Below, in pieces: positions 6,511 to 14,913 of a stretch of DNA of 21,321 bases. Numbering within the stretch: position 1 is the stretch's first letter; each line of letters starts with the position of its first letter. The notes under the pieces were generated by a model. The model was not told where the DNA came from. It searched no databases and saw only the letters and a list, made by a program, of their open reading frames with translations. Source of the stretch: Pollutimonas sp036675955 (GTDB lineage Bacteria > Pseudomonadota > Gammaproteobacteria > Burkholderiales > Burkholderiaceae_B); contig JAKFDW010000339.1 of the NCBI GenBank assembly GCA_036675955.1, forward strand, positions 1 through 21,321, given 5' to 3'. Position numbers and translations under genes: made by a program.

Positions 6511-8010
6511 CTACAGTTTCGAGATAGAGACGTGCTGCAACAAGGCTTCCACCGACACGTGCATGACATCTGTAAACGGCTTGGGATAAATTCCCATATA
6601 CAACACCGCGATTGCCATGACGCCCAGAATGAAGAACTCGCGCGAGCTCAGATCGGTCATGGCCCGTACGTTGTCGTTGGCGATGTCGCCGAACGCCACG
6701 CGCTTGAGCATCCACAAAGAATAGGAAGCACCCAGTATCAGCGCAAGCGCGGCAAGAAGGCCTATCCAGAAGTTGTACTGCACAGCCCCAAGGATCACGG
6801 TGAACTCGCCGACGAAACCGCTGGTGGCGGGCAAGCCGCTGTTGGCCATCGAGAAAAGGACAAAAAAGGTGACGAATCGCGGCATGACGTTGACCACGCC
6901 GCCGTAATCATCGATGCGCCGCGAGTGCATGCGGTCGTACAGAACCCCGATACACAGAAACATTGCGCCCGAAACAAAGCCGTGCGAGATCATCTGGATG
7001 ATCGCGCCTTCAAGCCCGGCCGTGTTGAACAGAAAGAAGCCGAGCGTCACGAAGCCCATGTGGGCCACGGACGAGTAGGCAACCAGCTTTTTCATATCGT
7101 CCTGGACAATGGCGACCAGTCCGATATAAATGACGGCAATCAACGACAGCGCAATCATCATGCCGGCCAGGCTTTGCGAGGCGTCAGGCGCGATAGGCAG
7201 CGAAAATCGCAGGAAGCCGTATGCTCCCAGCTTCAGCATGATGGCTGCCAGTACCACGGAACCGCCCGTAGGCGCTTCCACGTGGGCGTCCGGCAGCCAG
7301 GTGTGCACCGGCCACATCGGCACCTTGACGGCAAATGCGGCCAGCAAAGCCAGGAAAATCAGGATTTGCGGGGTATAGCCCAGCTTCAGCTGATGCCAGG
7401 TCAGGATGTCGAAGGAACCGCCCGATGCATGCCAGAGGTAGATGAATGCAATGAGGGTCAGCAAGGAACCCATCAGGGTATACAGGAAGAACTTGAACGC
7501 GGCGTATACGCGGTTCGGTCCGCCCCACACGCCAATGATCAAGTACATCGGAATCAGCGTGGCCTCGAAGAAGACATAGAACAGCATGCCGTCGAGCGAC
7601 GCGAACACACCCACCATGAGGCCGGAGAGAATCAGGAAGGACGCCATGTACTGCGCCACCCGGCTCGTGATGACCTTCCAGCCGGCAAGCACCACAATAA
7701 TGGTGATGAAGGCAGTAAGCAAGACAAACCAGATCGAAATGCCGTCGATGCCCAGATGATAGTTGACCGCAAAGGTGTCTATCCAGGAAGTCTTTTCGAC
7801 AAACTGCATGTCGGCCGTGTTGGGATTGAAGCCGAAGTACAGCGGCAGTGTGACCAGGAAACCGGCCACCGAACCCGCCAGGGCCAGTAAACGCGTAAGC
7901 CCCGGACGGTCGTCACGGCCGACCAGCAGTACGATCAGGCCAGCAACGACCGGAACGAAAATCGCAAGCGTTAACCAGGGAAGAGTAGAAGACGCCATAT
8001 CGCTAGCCAT
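6511..8010 (-). CDS. nuoM: NADH-quinone oxidoreductase subunit M
   Basis: This 499-residue antiporter-like subunit of the complex I membrane arm lies between NuoN and NuoL in the assembled complex. FFEATLIPMYLIIGVWGG contains the conserved glutamate of the proton channel. KVPMWPVHTWLPDAHVEAPT is the characteristic lysine/histidine helix region. The ATG at 8008-8010 overlaps the nuoL stop by one base (TGATG), which suggests coupled translation. A second in-frame ATG four codons later (7996-7998) is an equally possible start, since neither has a clear ribosome binding site. Confidence 0.97.
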   Translation of the reverse strand: MASDMASSTLPWLTLAIFVPVVAGLIVLLVGRDDRPGLTRLLALAGSVAGFLVTLPLYFGFNPNTADMQFVEKTSWIDTFAVNYHLGIDGISIWFVLLTAFITIIVVLAGWKVITSRVAQYMASFLILSGLMVGVFASLDGMLFYVFFEATLIPMYLIIGVWGGPNRVYAAFKFFLYTLMGSLLTLIAFIYLWHASGGSFDILTWHQLKLGYTPQILIFLALLAAFAVKVPMWPVHTWLPDAHVEAPTGGSVVLAAIMLKLGAYGFLRFSLPIAPDASQSLAGMMIALSLIAVIYIGLVAIVQDDMKKLVAYSSVAHMGFVTLGFFLFNTAGLEGAIIQMISHGFVSGAMFLCIGVLYDRMHSRRIDDYGGVVNVMPRFVTFFVLFSMANSGLPATSGFVGEFTVILGAVQYNFWIGLLAALALILGASYSLWMLKRVAFGDIANDNVRAMTDLSSREFFILGVMAIAVLYMGIYPKPFTDVMHVSVEALLQHVSISKL

Positions 8011-10010
8011 CAGAGAACCGTCAGTACAAAAAAGGTTAATAAAGCCATGATCCCGATGATCATTGCGAAGGCATAGTGATAGATGTAGCCCGACTGCAGA
8101 TGCCGGCTTGCAGACGCGACCGCGCCTACCAGACGCGCACTGCCATTGATCATGATGCCGTCTATCAGGCCGCGGTCACCCGCCTGCCAGAACCCACGGC
8201 CCAGCCCGCGCACGCAACGCGCGATGACTTGCTCGTTGAACCAGTCCGCGTAGTACTTGTTGTCGAGGATGCGGTTGATGACCGACAGTTTGCTGTGTAT
8301 GGCGGCGGGAATCTTTGGGTTGATGAGGTAGCAATACCATGCCACGACCAGGCCCGCGATCATCAGCCAGAATGGCAGCGTCACGAAACCATGCAAGGCG
8401 TAGGCCATCCAGCCATGCCAGTGCCCTGCAAGCTCGGCCATTGCGGGATGCGCCGGCAACACCGTGATCGCGCCGTTGAAGAAGCCATCGAACAGCAAGG
8501 GGTCGACGAAGCAGATGCCCGCGATGACGGACGGAATCGCCAGCAGCACCAAGGGCAAGGTAACGACCCATGGGGATTCGTGCGGCGTACCGCCATGGTG
8601 TCCGTGGTCATCGTGATCGTGCTGCGCATGCCCGTGATCATGGAAGCGCTCTTTGCCGTGGAATACCAGGAAGTAAACACGGAAAGAATACAGCGAGGTG
8701 ACGAACACGCCGATGAGCGTCGCGTAATAGGCGAAGTTGGCGCCCCAGACGTTGGCCGCACCCGCCGCTTCGATGATGTGCTCCTTGGAGTAGAAGCCCG
8801 AGAAGAACGGCGTACCGACCAAAGCCAGCGTACCCACCAGAAAAGTGATCCAGGTGATGGGCATGTACTTGCGCAGCCCGCCCATATTGCGGATATCCTG
8901 ATCATGGTGCATGCCGATAATCACCGACCCTGCGCCCAGGAACAGCAAGGCCTTGAAGAAAGCATGCGTCATCAGGTGGAAGATGGCGCCGGAGTAGGCT
9001 GACGCGCCAAGCGCGACAGTCATGTAACCCAATTGGGACAATGTCGAATAGGCAATGACCCGTTTGATATCGGTCTGGATGATGCCCAGAATACCCAGGA
9101 ACAAGGCGCCGATCGCGCCGATCACTATCATTACCGACAGCGCCGTTGCGGATTGCTCGAAAACGGGCGAAAACCGGGCCACCATGAAAATACCGGCGGT
9201 AACCATGGTTGCCGCATGGATGAGTGCCGAAATAGGCGTGGGGCCTTCCATCGAATCAGGCAGCCATGAATGCAAGGGCACTTGGGCCGACTTGCCCATG
9301 GCGCCGACGAACAAGGCTATGCAGGCTACCGTCAGCAATTGCCAATCGGTACCCGGAAAAGACATGCCGGCCAGCTTTTCAGTTTGGGAGAACACATCGC
9401 CGTAGTGCATGCTGCCCGTGTAGGCAAACAGCAGCGCAATTCCCAGCAAGAACCCGAAGTCGCCCACGCGGTTCATCAGGAAGGCCTTCATGTTGGCGAA
9501 AATAGCGGTAGGACGCTTGTACCAGAAGCCGATCAACAGGTAGGACACCAGGCCTACCGCTTCCCAGCCAAAGAATAACTGGACCATGTTGTTGGACATG
9601 ACCAGCATCAGCATGGAGAAGGTGAACAGCGAAATATACGAGAAAAAACGCTGATAACCCGGATCGTCGGCCATGTAGCCAATCGTGTAGATATGCACCA
9701 TCAGCGACACGGACGTGACGACCACCATCATCAGGGCCGACAAGGGATCGATAAGAAACCCGAGTTCGAGCCTGGTGGTACCGATAACGCTCCAGGTATA
9801 AAGAGCACCGTCGAAGGTGTGGCCGTCCAGCACCTGCATCAGTACGATGACCGAACCGATGAACGAGATCAGCACGCCAAGAATGGTGACCATATGGGAA
9901 CCACGGCGGCTGACGAAACGCCCCAGGAATCCCGTGCCGAAAAGCCCGGCCAGTATGGCGCCGGCCAACGGAGCCAGTGCAATCAATAAGTATAGACTTG
10001 GTGAATTCAT
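8010..10010 (-). CDS. nuoL: NADH-quinone oxidoreductase subunit L
   Basis: This 666-residue antiporter-like subunit is at the distal end of the complex I membrane arm and carries the C-terminal lateral helix. FFGWEAVGLVSYLLIGFWYK holds the conserved channel glutamate. KSAQVPLHSWLPDSMEGPTP is the typical central motif. Residues 457-477 form a loop with nine histidines (from HDHGH to TPHESP), likely metal-binding in character; similar loops occur in other betaproteobacterial NuoL proteins as I recall. The ATG at 10008-10010 was chosen because MNSPSLYLL begins the first helix; a start 12 codons upstream would overlap nuoK. The gene follows nuoK by 16 nt. Confidence 0.97.
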   Translation of the reverse strand: MNSPSLYLLIALAPLAGAILAGLFGTGFLGRFVSRRGSHMVTILGVLISFIGSVIVLMQVLDGHTFDGALYTWSVIGTTRLELGFLIDPLSALMMVVVTSVSLMVHIYTIGYMADDPGYQRFFSYISLFTFSMLMLVMSNNMVQLFFGWEAVGLVSYLLIGFWYKRPTAIFANMKAFLMNRVGDFGFLLGIALLFAYTGSMHYGDVFSQTEKLAGMSFPGTDWQLLTVACIALFVGAMGKSAQVPLHSWLPDSMEGPTPISALIHAATMVTAGIFMVARFSPVFEQSATALSVMIVIGAIGALFLGILGIIQTDIKRVIAYSTLSQLGYMTVALGASAYSGAIFHLMTHAFFKALLFLGAGSVIIGMHHDQDIRNMGGLRKYMPITWITFLVGTLALVGTPFFSGFYSKEHIIEAAGAANVWGANFAYYATLIGVFVTSLYSFRVYFLVFHGKERFHDHGHAQHDHDDHGHHGGTPHESPWVVTLPLVLLAIPSVIAGICFVDPLLFDGFFNGAITVLPAHPAMAELAGHWHGWMAYALHGFVTLPFWLMIAGLVVAWYCYLINPKIPAAIHSKLSVINRILDNKYYADWFNEQVIARCVRGLGRGFWQAGDRGLIDGIMINGSARLVGAVASASRHLQSGYIYHYAFAMIIGIMALLTFFVLTVL

Positions 10011-10026
10011 AGTATGTGCAATCCCA

Positions 10027-10335
10027 TCAACCCTTGAGCTGGTCAAGTTCTTCGACGTTGATCGTATTCAGGTTGCGGAACAGCAGCACCAAAATCGCCA
10101 ATCCGATGGCTGCTTCGGCCGCCGCCACCGTAAGAATGAAAAAGACGAAAACCTGGCCAGCGGTGTCTCCGAACCAGGTCGAAAACGCAACGAAATTCAT
10201 GTTGACCGCCAGCAGCATAAGCTCGATGGACATCAACAAGATGATGATATTGCGCCGGTTCAGGAAGAACCCGAAGATGCCGGTCGCAAACAGGATGGCG
10301 CCAAGTATCAGGTAATGAGCGAGAGTCAGTGTCAT
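10027..10335 (-). CDS. nuoK: NADH-quinone oxidoreductase subunit K
   Basis: This is a 102-residue, three-helix membrane subunit of complex I, homologous to mitochondrial ND4L and to MrpC. The conserved segments LFATGIFGFFLNRRNIIILLMSIELMLLAVN and AAAEAAIGLAILVLLFRN carry the two membrane glutamates used in proton transfer. The start ATG overlaps the nuoJ stop by four bases (ATGA), a classic translational-coupling junction. The length is normal for the family. Confidence 0.97.
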   Translation of the reverse strand: MTLTLAHYLILGAILFATGIFGFFLNRRNIIILLMSIELMLLAVNMNFVAFSTWFGDTAGQVFVFFILTVAAAEAAIGLAILVLLFRNLNTINVEELDQLKG

Positions 10336-10973
10336 TTCTTGTCCCCTTGGTCTTTATTGGCTCCGGGCGCCGCGGAAGGCAGTTCCGTCTGCGACGGAAT
10401 GCTTACCATGCGCACACGATCCTTGGCCTGCACTTTGACTTGATCAGACGGACGGTTGCGCTTGACATCGGTACGGCGGCGCAAGGTAAGCGCTATGGCG
10501 GCGACCATGCCCACCAACAGGATGACGCCGCCTACCTGTACGGCAAACACATAGTCGGTATACATGGCCACGCCCAATGCGTAGGTATTGTCGTAGTCGT
10601 CGGCAACAGCCGCCTGCGGGCCGGCATCGAACCAGGTCTTGGCAAGGACGAACGCCATTTCCAGCACCATGATCAGGCCTATGACCATGCCCAGCGGCAG
10701 ATAAGTCTTGAGGCCGGTGCGCAGGGCTTCCAGTCGCACGTCCATCATCATGACGACGAACAGGAACAGGACCATGACGGCCCCGACATAGACCACCACC
10801 AGCAGCAGCGCCAGGAACTCGGCCCCCAGCAGCATCCAGATCATCGATGCCGTAAAAAAGGTCAGGATAAGGTGCAATACACCGGTGACCGGGCTGGTCG
10901 CGGTAATGACGCGAAACGCCGCTACTACCAGCACCAGCGCCAATACATAAAACAGGACTGTAGAAAAAATCAT
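10332..10973 (-). CDS. nuoJ: NADH-quinone oxidoreductase subunit J
   Basis: This 213-residue membrane subunit is homologous to mitochondrial ND6. Five hydrophobic helices are visible. The third contains the conserved VVVYVGAVMVLFLFVVMM motif, whose pi-bulge region takes part in coupling quinone reduction to proton pumping. A hydrophilic C-terminal tail of about 45 residues, rich in Lys/Arg/Asp and Pro/Ala, follows the last helix; such tails are common in betaproteobacterial NuoJ and are probably cytoplasmic. The ATG at 10971-10973 is 18 nt after nuoI. Confidence 0.96.
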   Translation of the reverse strand: MIFSTVLFYVLALVLVVAAFRVITATSPVTGVLHLILTFFTASMIWMLLGAEFLALLLVVVYVGAVMVLFLFVVMMMDVRLEALRTGLKTYLPLGMVIGLIMVLEMAFVLAKTWFDAGPQAAVADDYDNTYALGVAMYTDYVFAVQVGGVILLVGMVAAIALTLRRRTDVKRNRPSDQVKVQAKDRVRMVSIPSQTELPSAAPGANKDQGDKK

Positions 10974-10991
10974 GAGTGTCGGGTCCCGGCA

Positions 10992-11480
10992 TCAACGATA
11001 AGGGGCGTCTTCGGAACGACGGCGTGCAATTTCGGGCTCGTAACGATCACCGATCGCCAACAGCATGTCTTTGGTGTAGTACAGATCGCCACGCTTCTCG
11101 CCGTGATACTCGGAGATGTGCGTTTCGACAATGGAGTCCACCGGACAGCTTTCTTCACAGAAGCCGCAGAAAATGCATTTGGCCAGATCGATGTCGTAAC
11201 GGGTGGTGCGGCGTGTGCCGTCGTCCCGCTCTTCCGATTCGATGGAAATGGCCAGGGCCGGACACACCGCTTCGCACAATTTGCAGGCAATGCAGCGCTC
11301 TTCCCCGTTCGGGTAGCGGCGCAATGCGTGCAGACCGCGGAACCGTGGCGATGCCGGCGTTTTCTCCTGCGGGTAGCGCAGGGTGACTTTGCGTTTGAAG
11401 AAGTACTTGCCGGTCAGGCGCATACCCTTCAACATCTCGGACAGCATCAAGCTGCCGAAGAAATCTTTAATTGCTTCCAT
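10992..11480 (-). CDS. nuoI: NADH-quinone oxidoreductase subunit I (8Fe ferredoxin-like)
   Basis: This 162-residue peripheral subunit carries clusters N6a and N6b and passes electrons to N2 in NuoB. Two [4Fe-4S] motifs are intact: CIACKLCEAVCP (Cys63, 66, 69, 73) and CIFCGFCEESCP (Cys102, 105, 108, 112). An amphipathic N-terminal stretch (about residues 1-35) is expected to lie on the membrane surface. The length equals that of other beta- and alphaproteobacterial NuoI proteins. The gene lies 17 nt after nuoH and 18 nt before nuoJ. Confidence 0.98.
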   Translation of the reverse strand: MEAIKDFFGSLMLSEMLKGMRLTGKYFFKRKVTLRYPQEKTPASPRFRGLHALRRYPNGEERCIACKLCEAVCPALAISIESEERDDGTRRTTRYDIDLAKCIFCGFCEESCPVDSIVETHISEYHGEKRGDLYYTKDMLLAIGDRYEPEIARRRSEDAPYR

Positions 11481-11497
11481 AATCTAGCCCCTGTGTC

Positions 11498-12571
11498 CTA
11501 TTGCCATATATTCCATGGCGTTTGCATCCATATCGCGACCACCAGCAACCAGATGCCGGTGAACGGTATGAATACCTTCCAGCCCAGACGCATAATCTGG
11601 TCGTAGCGATAACGCGGGAACGTCGCACGGAACCACACAAACATCGAAACCACTACAAAGGTCTTGAGTCCAAGCCATAGCCATCCTGGAATCCAGGTAA
11701 GCGGCGCGATTTCCAGAGGCGGCATCCAGCCGCCCAGGAACATGACGGAGGCCAAGGCCGACAGCAGAATCATATTGGCGTATTCGCCAAGGAAGAACAG
11801 CGCAAAGCCCATGCCCGAGTACTCGACCATGTGGCCAGCCACAATTTCCGATTCGCCTTCCACCACGTCAAACGGATGCCGGTTGGTTTCGGCCACTGCC
11901 GATATCACATAGATGACAAACAAAGGCAGCAGCGGCAACCAGTTCCAGGACATGAAGTTCACGCCCTTGTCGGCGAACCAGCCCTGCCCTTGTCCGGTGA
12001 CGATTCCGCTTAAATTCAGCGTGCCCGACACCAGCAAGACGGTGATCAGCACGAAACCGATGGCAAGCTCGTAAGAGACCATTTGCGCCGCCGCCCGCAA
12101 GGCGCCGAGGAAGGCATACTTGGAGTTGGACGCCCAGCCGGCCACGATAACGCCGTAGACGCCTATCGACGTAATGGCCATGACGTACAGCAAACCGGCA
12201 TTGACATTGGCCAGGACGACTTCCGGACCGAATGGAATCACGGCCCAGGCAGCCAGTGCCGGCATAAGCGTGACAACTGGCGCCAGCACATACAGAACCT
12301 TGTTGGCCTTGGCGGGCATGATCACTTCTTTGGTAAGAAGCTTGAACACGTCGGCAAAAGGTTGCAACAGGCCACGATAACCCACCCGGTTAGGGCCCAG
12401 GCGCGCGTGCATGGCGCCTATCATCTTGCGTTCCCAGTAGGTAAGGTAGGCGACGGACAGGATGATGGGCACGGCGATAACGACGATTTTTATGATCGTC
12501 CACACGACCATCCAGGCTGTGGGGCCGATGAGCTCGGTGCCGAAGTTATTGATGATAGTCAGACCATCCAT
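11498..12571 (-). CDS. nuoH: NADH-quinone oxidoreductase subunit H
   Basis: This 357-residue membrane subunit forms the quinone chamber at the junction of the two arms (ND1 homologue). Signature motifs are present: ARLGPNRVGYRGLLQPFADVF after the first helix region, and EGESEIVAGHMVEYSGMGFA in the acidic cytoplasmic loop that forms the E-channel. Eight or more transmembrane helices are evident. The ATG (12569-12571) overlaps the nuoG stop by one base (TAATG), indicating coupled translation. No oddities were seen. Confidence 0.97.
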   Translation of the reverse strand: MDGLTIINNFGTELIGPTAWMVVWTIIKIVVIAVPIILSVAYLTYWERKMIGAMHARLGPNRVGYRGLLQPFADVFKLLTKEVIMPAKANKVLYVLAPVVTLMPALAAWAVIPFGPEVVLANVNAGLLYVMAITSIGVYGVIVAGWASNSKYAFLGALRAAAQMVSYELAIGFVLITVLLVSGTLNLSGIVTGQGQGWFADKGVNFMSWNWLPLLPLFVIYVISAVAETNRHPFDVVEGESEIVAGHMVEYSGMGFALFFLGEYANMILLSALASVMFLGGWMPPLEIAPLTWIPGWLWLGLKTFVVVSMFVWFRATFPRYRYDQIMRLGWKVFIPFTGIWLLVVAIWMQTPWNIWQ

Positions 12572-14898
12572 TAGGCACGCTCCACCGTAAGTTCGCCAAA
12601 ACCGCTACCCAGCGCCAGCGTTTCATTGAACGCCGCGGCGATCCGTACGCATCCTGGGGCCACCGTGTCGTCGAGGAAGGCCGCCAGGACTACCTGCCCT
12701 TGCGCCGATGCGATACGCACCGCGACACCTGCCTCGATGCCCAGCCCGGCCAGGGTACTGGCCGCCATGCGGGCATGAGGCGCCTGCGAAGCCGTCGTAT
12801 CCTGCAAGGGCTGAGAACGGCGCACCAGCGCGTCGCTACGGTAGATGGGTACGTCGGTAACCCGCTCCAGCCCTTCACGCTTGCTGGACAGGCCTACGCT
12901 GGCGGTCACCTCGTTGGACAGGCGCCCATCCGTACCGCTGGCCAGCACAGTTTCGCGGACCGATTCGGACGTTTCGTCTTCGAAGCCCTGCAACTGAAAC
13001 AAATTGCCCAGAACCCGCAGGACCTTCCATGCCGGACGCGTATCGGCAAACGGCGAAGCCGCTCCCTTGAAGCTCTGCACGCGCCCTTCCGCGTTGACAA
13101 AGGTGCCCGACGTTTCGGTGAATGGCGAAATCGGCAACATGACGTCGGCCCAGTCTTGGGCGGCCGACTTGAAGGAGGTGAGCGCCACCGCAAAGTCTGC
13201 CGCCTTCAACACTTCGACGGCGCGCGCGCCGTTGTCGCTGTCAAAGGAAGGCTCGGCATGCAGCACGAGATACGCTTTCAGCGGCTCGCCCAGCATTTGC
13301 TCGGCCGAAAGTCCGCCTTTACCGGGTGTGGCGCCCGCAAGGTAGCCACCGACGGTGTTGGCGCCGGGTGTGAGGAAACCGAATTTGGCGCCGGCGGCCT
13401 TGGCCAGGGCCGACGCATTGGCGGCGATGAGGCTGGCCTGGTCGGAACCGACTGCCATATTGCCGAGCAGCACGGCGACGCGTTCGCCGGAAGCAAGGCT
13501 GGCCGCAATCAGTTGTGCCGCGGGAGAAGGCTCTACCGTGGCAAACGTTTCCGGGACAGGCTGGTCTTTGCCCTGCACCAGGGCGACGAGCACTTCCGCC
13601 AGGGCATTTGGCAACAGGCTGGGAGCTACCGTCATGCGGCTGCTTACCGGGAAAAGCGGATCGTCGGCAGCGGAGTCGATGAACGACACCTGCGTGCCGC
13701 GCTTGACGGCCTGGCGCAAACGCTGCGCCATGAGGGGGTGATCTTTGCGCAGAAAGGATCCGACGACCAGCACACGGTCCAGTTCGCCGAGTTCCGCAAT
13801 AGGCATGCCCAGCCAAGGCACGCCGGCGACGGCCTGCTCGAACGCGGGATCGATGCAGCGTAGGCGGAAGTCCACGTTCTCGGATCCCAGGGCCCGAACG
13901 AGCCGTGCCAGCAATGCCAGTTCTTCAGTCGTTGCGTTGTGGTTTCCTATGCCGCCGATCTGTTCCGCGCCGAATTGGTCGCGCACGGTGTTGAAGCCAT
14001 GCACGACTACTTGCAAGGCATCGCTCCAGGAAGCTTCGCGCCACTGGCCGTCCTCGCCCTTGAGCATGGGATGGGCCAGCCGGTCTTCCGTATACAGGCC
14101 CTCGTACGAGAAACGATCGCGATCGCTGATCCAGCATTCGTTCACGTCCTCGTTCTCGAACGGCACCACGCGCTGCACGCGGTCGAGCTTGGCTTGCACG
14201 ACCAGATTGGCGCCCAGGCTATCGTGCGGGCTTATCGAACGGCGGCGTCCCATTTCCCATGTGCGGGCCGTGAACTTGAACGGTTTCGACAGCAGGGCCC
14301 CAACCGGGCAGACGTCTATCATGTTGCCGGAAAGTTCGGACTCGACCGCCTCGCCGACGAAAGTCGTGATCTCGGAGAATTCACCGCGATTGATCATGCC
14401 GACTTCCATGATGCCGCCGATTTCCTGGCCGAAGCGCACGCAACGCGTGCAATGGATGCAACGCTGCATGCCGTCGGTGGAAATGAGCGGACCCATGGAC
14501 TTGGCGACGACCACGCGCTTTTCTTCTTGATAGCGCGATGCCGATGCGCCGTAGCCCACGGCCAGATCCTGCAACTGGCACTCACCGCCCTGGTCGCATA
14601 CAGGGCAATCCAGCGGATGATTGATGAGCAGGAATTCCATGACGCTTTTCTGGGCCGCAATGGCTTTTTCCGAGCGCGTGTGCACGATCATGCCATTGGT
14701 CACGGGCGTGGCACAGGCCGGCAGCGCCTTGGGCGCTTTTTCGACGTCGACCAGGCACATGCGGCAATTGGCTGCGATGGACAGTTTCTTGTGATAGCAG
14801 AAATGCGGCACGTATACCCCGAGCTTGTGCGCGGCCTGTATGACCATGCTGCCCTCGGGAGCTTCTACTTTAATGCCGTCGATGGTGAGTTCAACCAT
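12571..14898 (-). CDS. nuoG: NADH-quinone oxidoreductase subunit G
   Basis: This 775-residue subunit belongs to the NADH-oxidising arm. The N-terminal 2Fe-2S ferredoxin domain has Cys34, 45, 48 and 62 (N1b). The next motif, HPLDCPVCDQGGEC, gives His94, Cys98, 101 and 107 (N5). RCIHCTRC with CPVG gives Cys147, 150, 153 and 197 (N4). The C-terminal two thirds resemble the molybdopterin oxidoreductase fold but serve only a structural role in complex I. The extra cysteine motif that binds N7 in E. coli is missing: the matching segment (about residues 222-232, SPHDSLGAN) has no cysteine. The ATG at 14896-14898 has AGGA a few bases upstream and lies 15 nt after nuoF. Confidence 0.97.
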   Translation of the reverse strand: MVELTIDGIKVEAPEGSMVIQAAHKLGVYVPHFCYHKKLSIAANCRMCLVDVEKAPKALPACATPVTNGMIVHTRSEKAIAAQKSVMEFLLINHPLDCPVCDQGGECQLQDLAVGYGASASRYQEEKRVVVAKSMGPLISTDGMQRCIHCTRCVRFGQEIGGIMEVGMINRGEFSEITTFVGEAVESELSGNMIDVCPVGALLSKPFKFTARTWEMGRRRSISPHDSLGANLVVQAKLDRVQRVVPFENEDVNECWISDRDRFSYEGLYTEDRLAHPMLKGEDGQWREASWSDALQVVVHGFNTVRDQFGAEQIGGIGNHNATTEELALLARLVRALGSENVDFRLRCIDPAFEQAVAGVPWLGMPIAELGELDRVLVVGSFLRKDHPLMAQRLRQAVKRGTQVSFIDSAADDPLFPVSSRMTVAPSLLPNALAEVLVALVQGKDQPVPETFATVEPSPAAQLIAASLASGERVAVLLGNMAVGSDQASLIAANASALAKAAGAKFGFLTPGANTVGGYLAGATPGKGGLSAEQMLGEPLKAYLVLHAEPSFDSDNGARAVEVLKAADFAVALTSFKSAAQDWADVMLPISPFTETSGTFVNAEGRVQSFKGAASPFADTRPAWKVLRVLGNLFQLQGFEDETSESVRETVLASGTDGRLSNEVTASVGLSSKREGLERVTDVPIYRSDALVRRSQPLQDTTASQAPHARMAASTLAGLGIEAGVAVRIASAQGQVVLAAFLDDTVAPGCVRIAAAFNETLALGSGFGELTVERA

Positions 14899-14913
14899 TA
14901 GCGTATCCTGAAC

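Noticed and set aside
6493..7890. Long + strand open frame of 465 codons antisense to nuoM
   Set aside because: Same reasoning: a Gln/His/Arg-rich shadow of nuoM, with no family resemblance.
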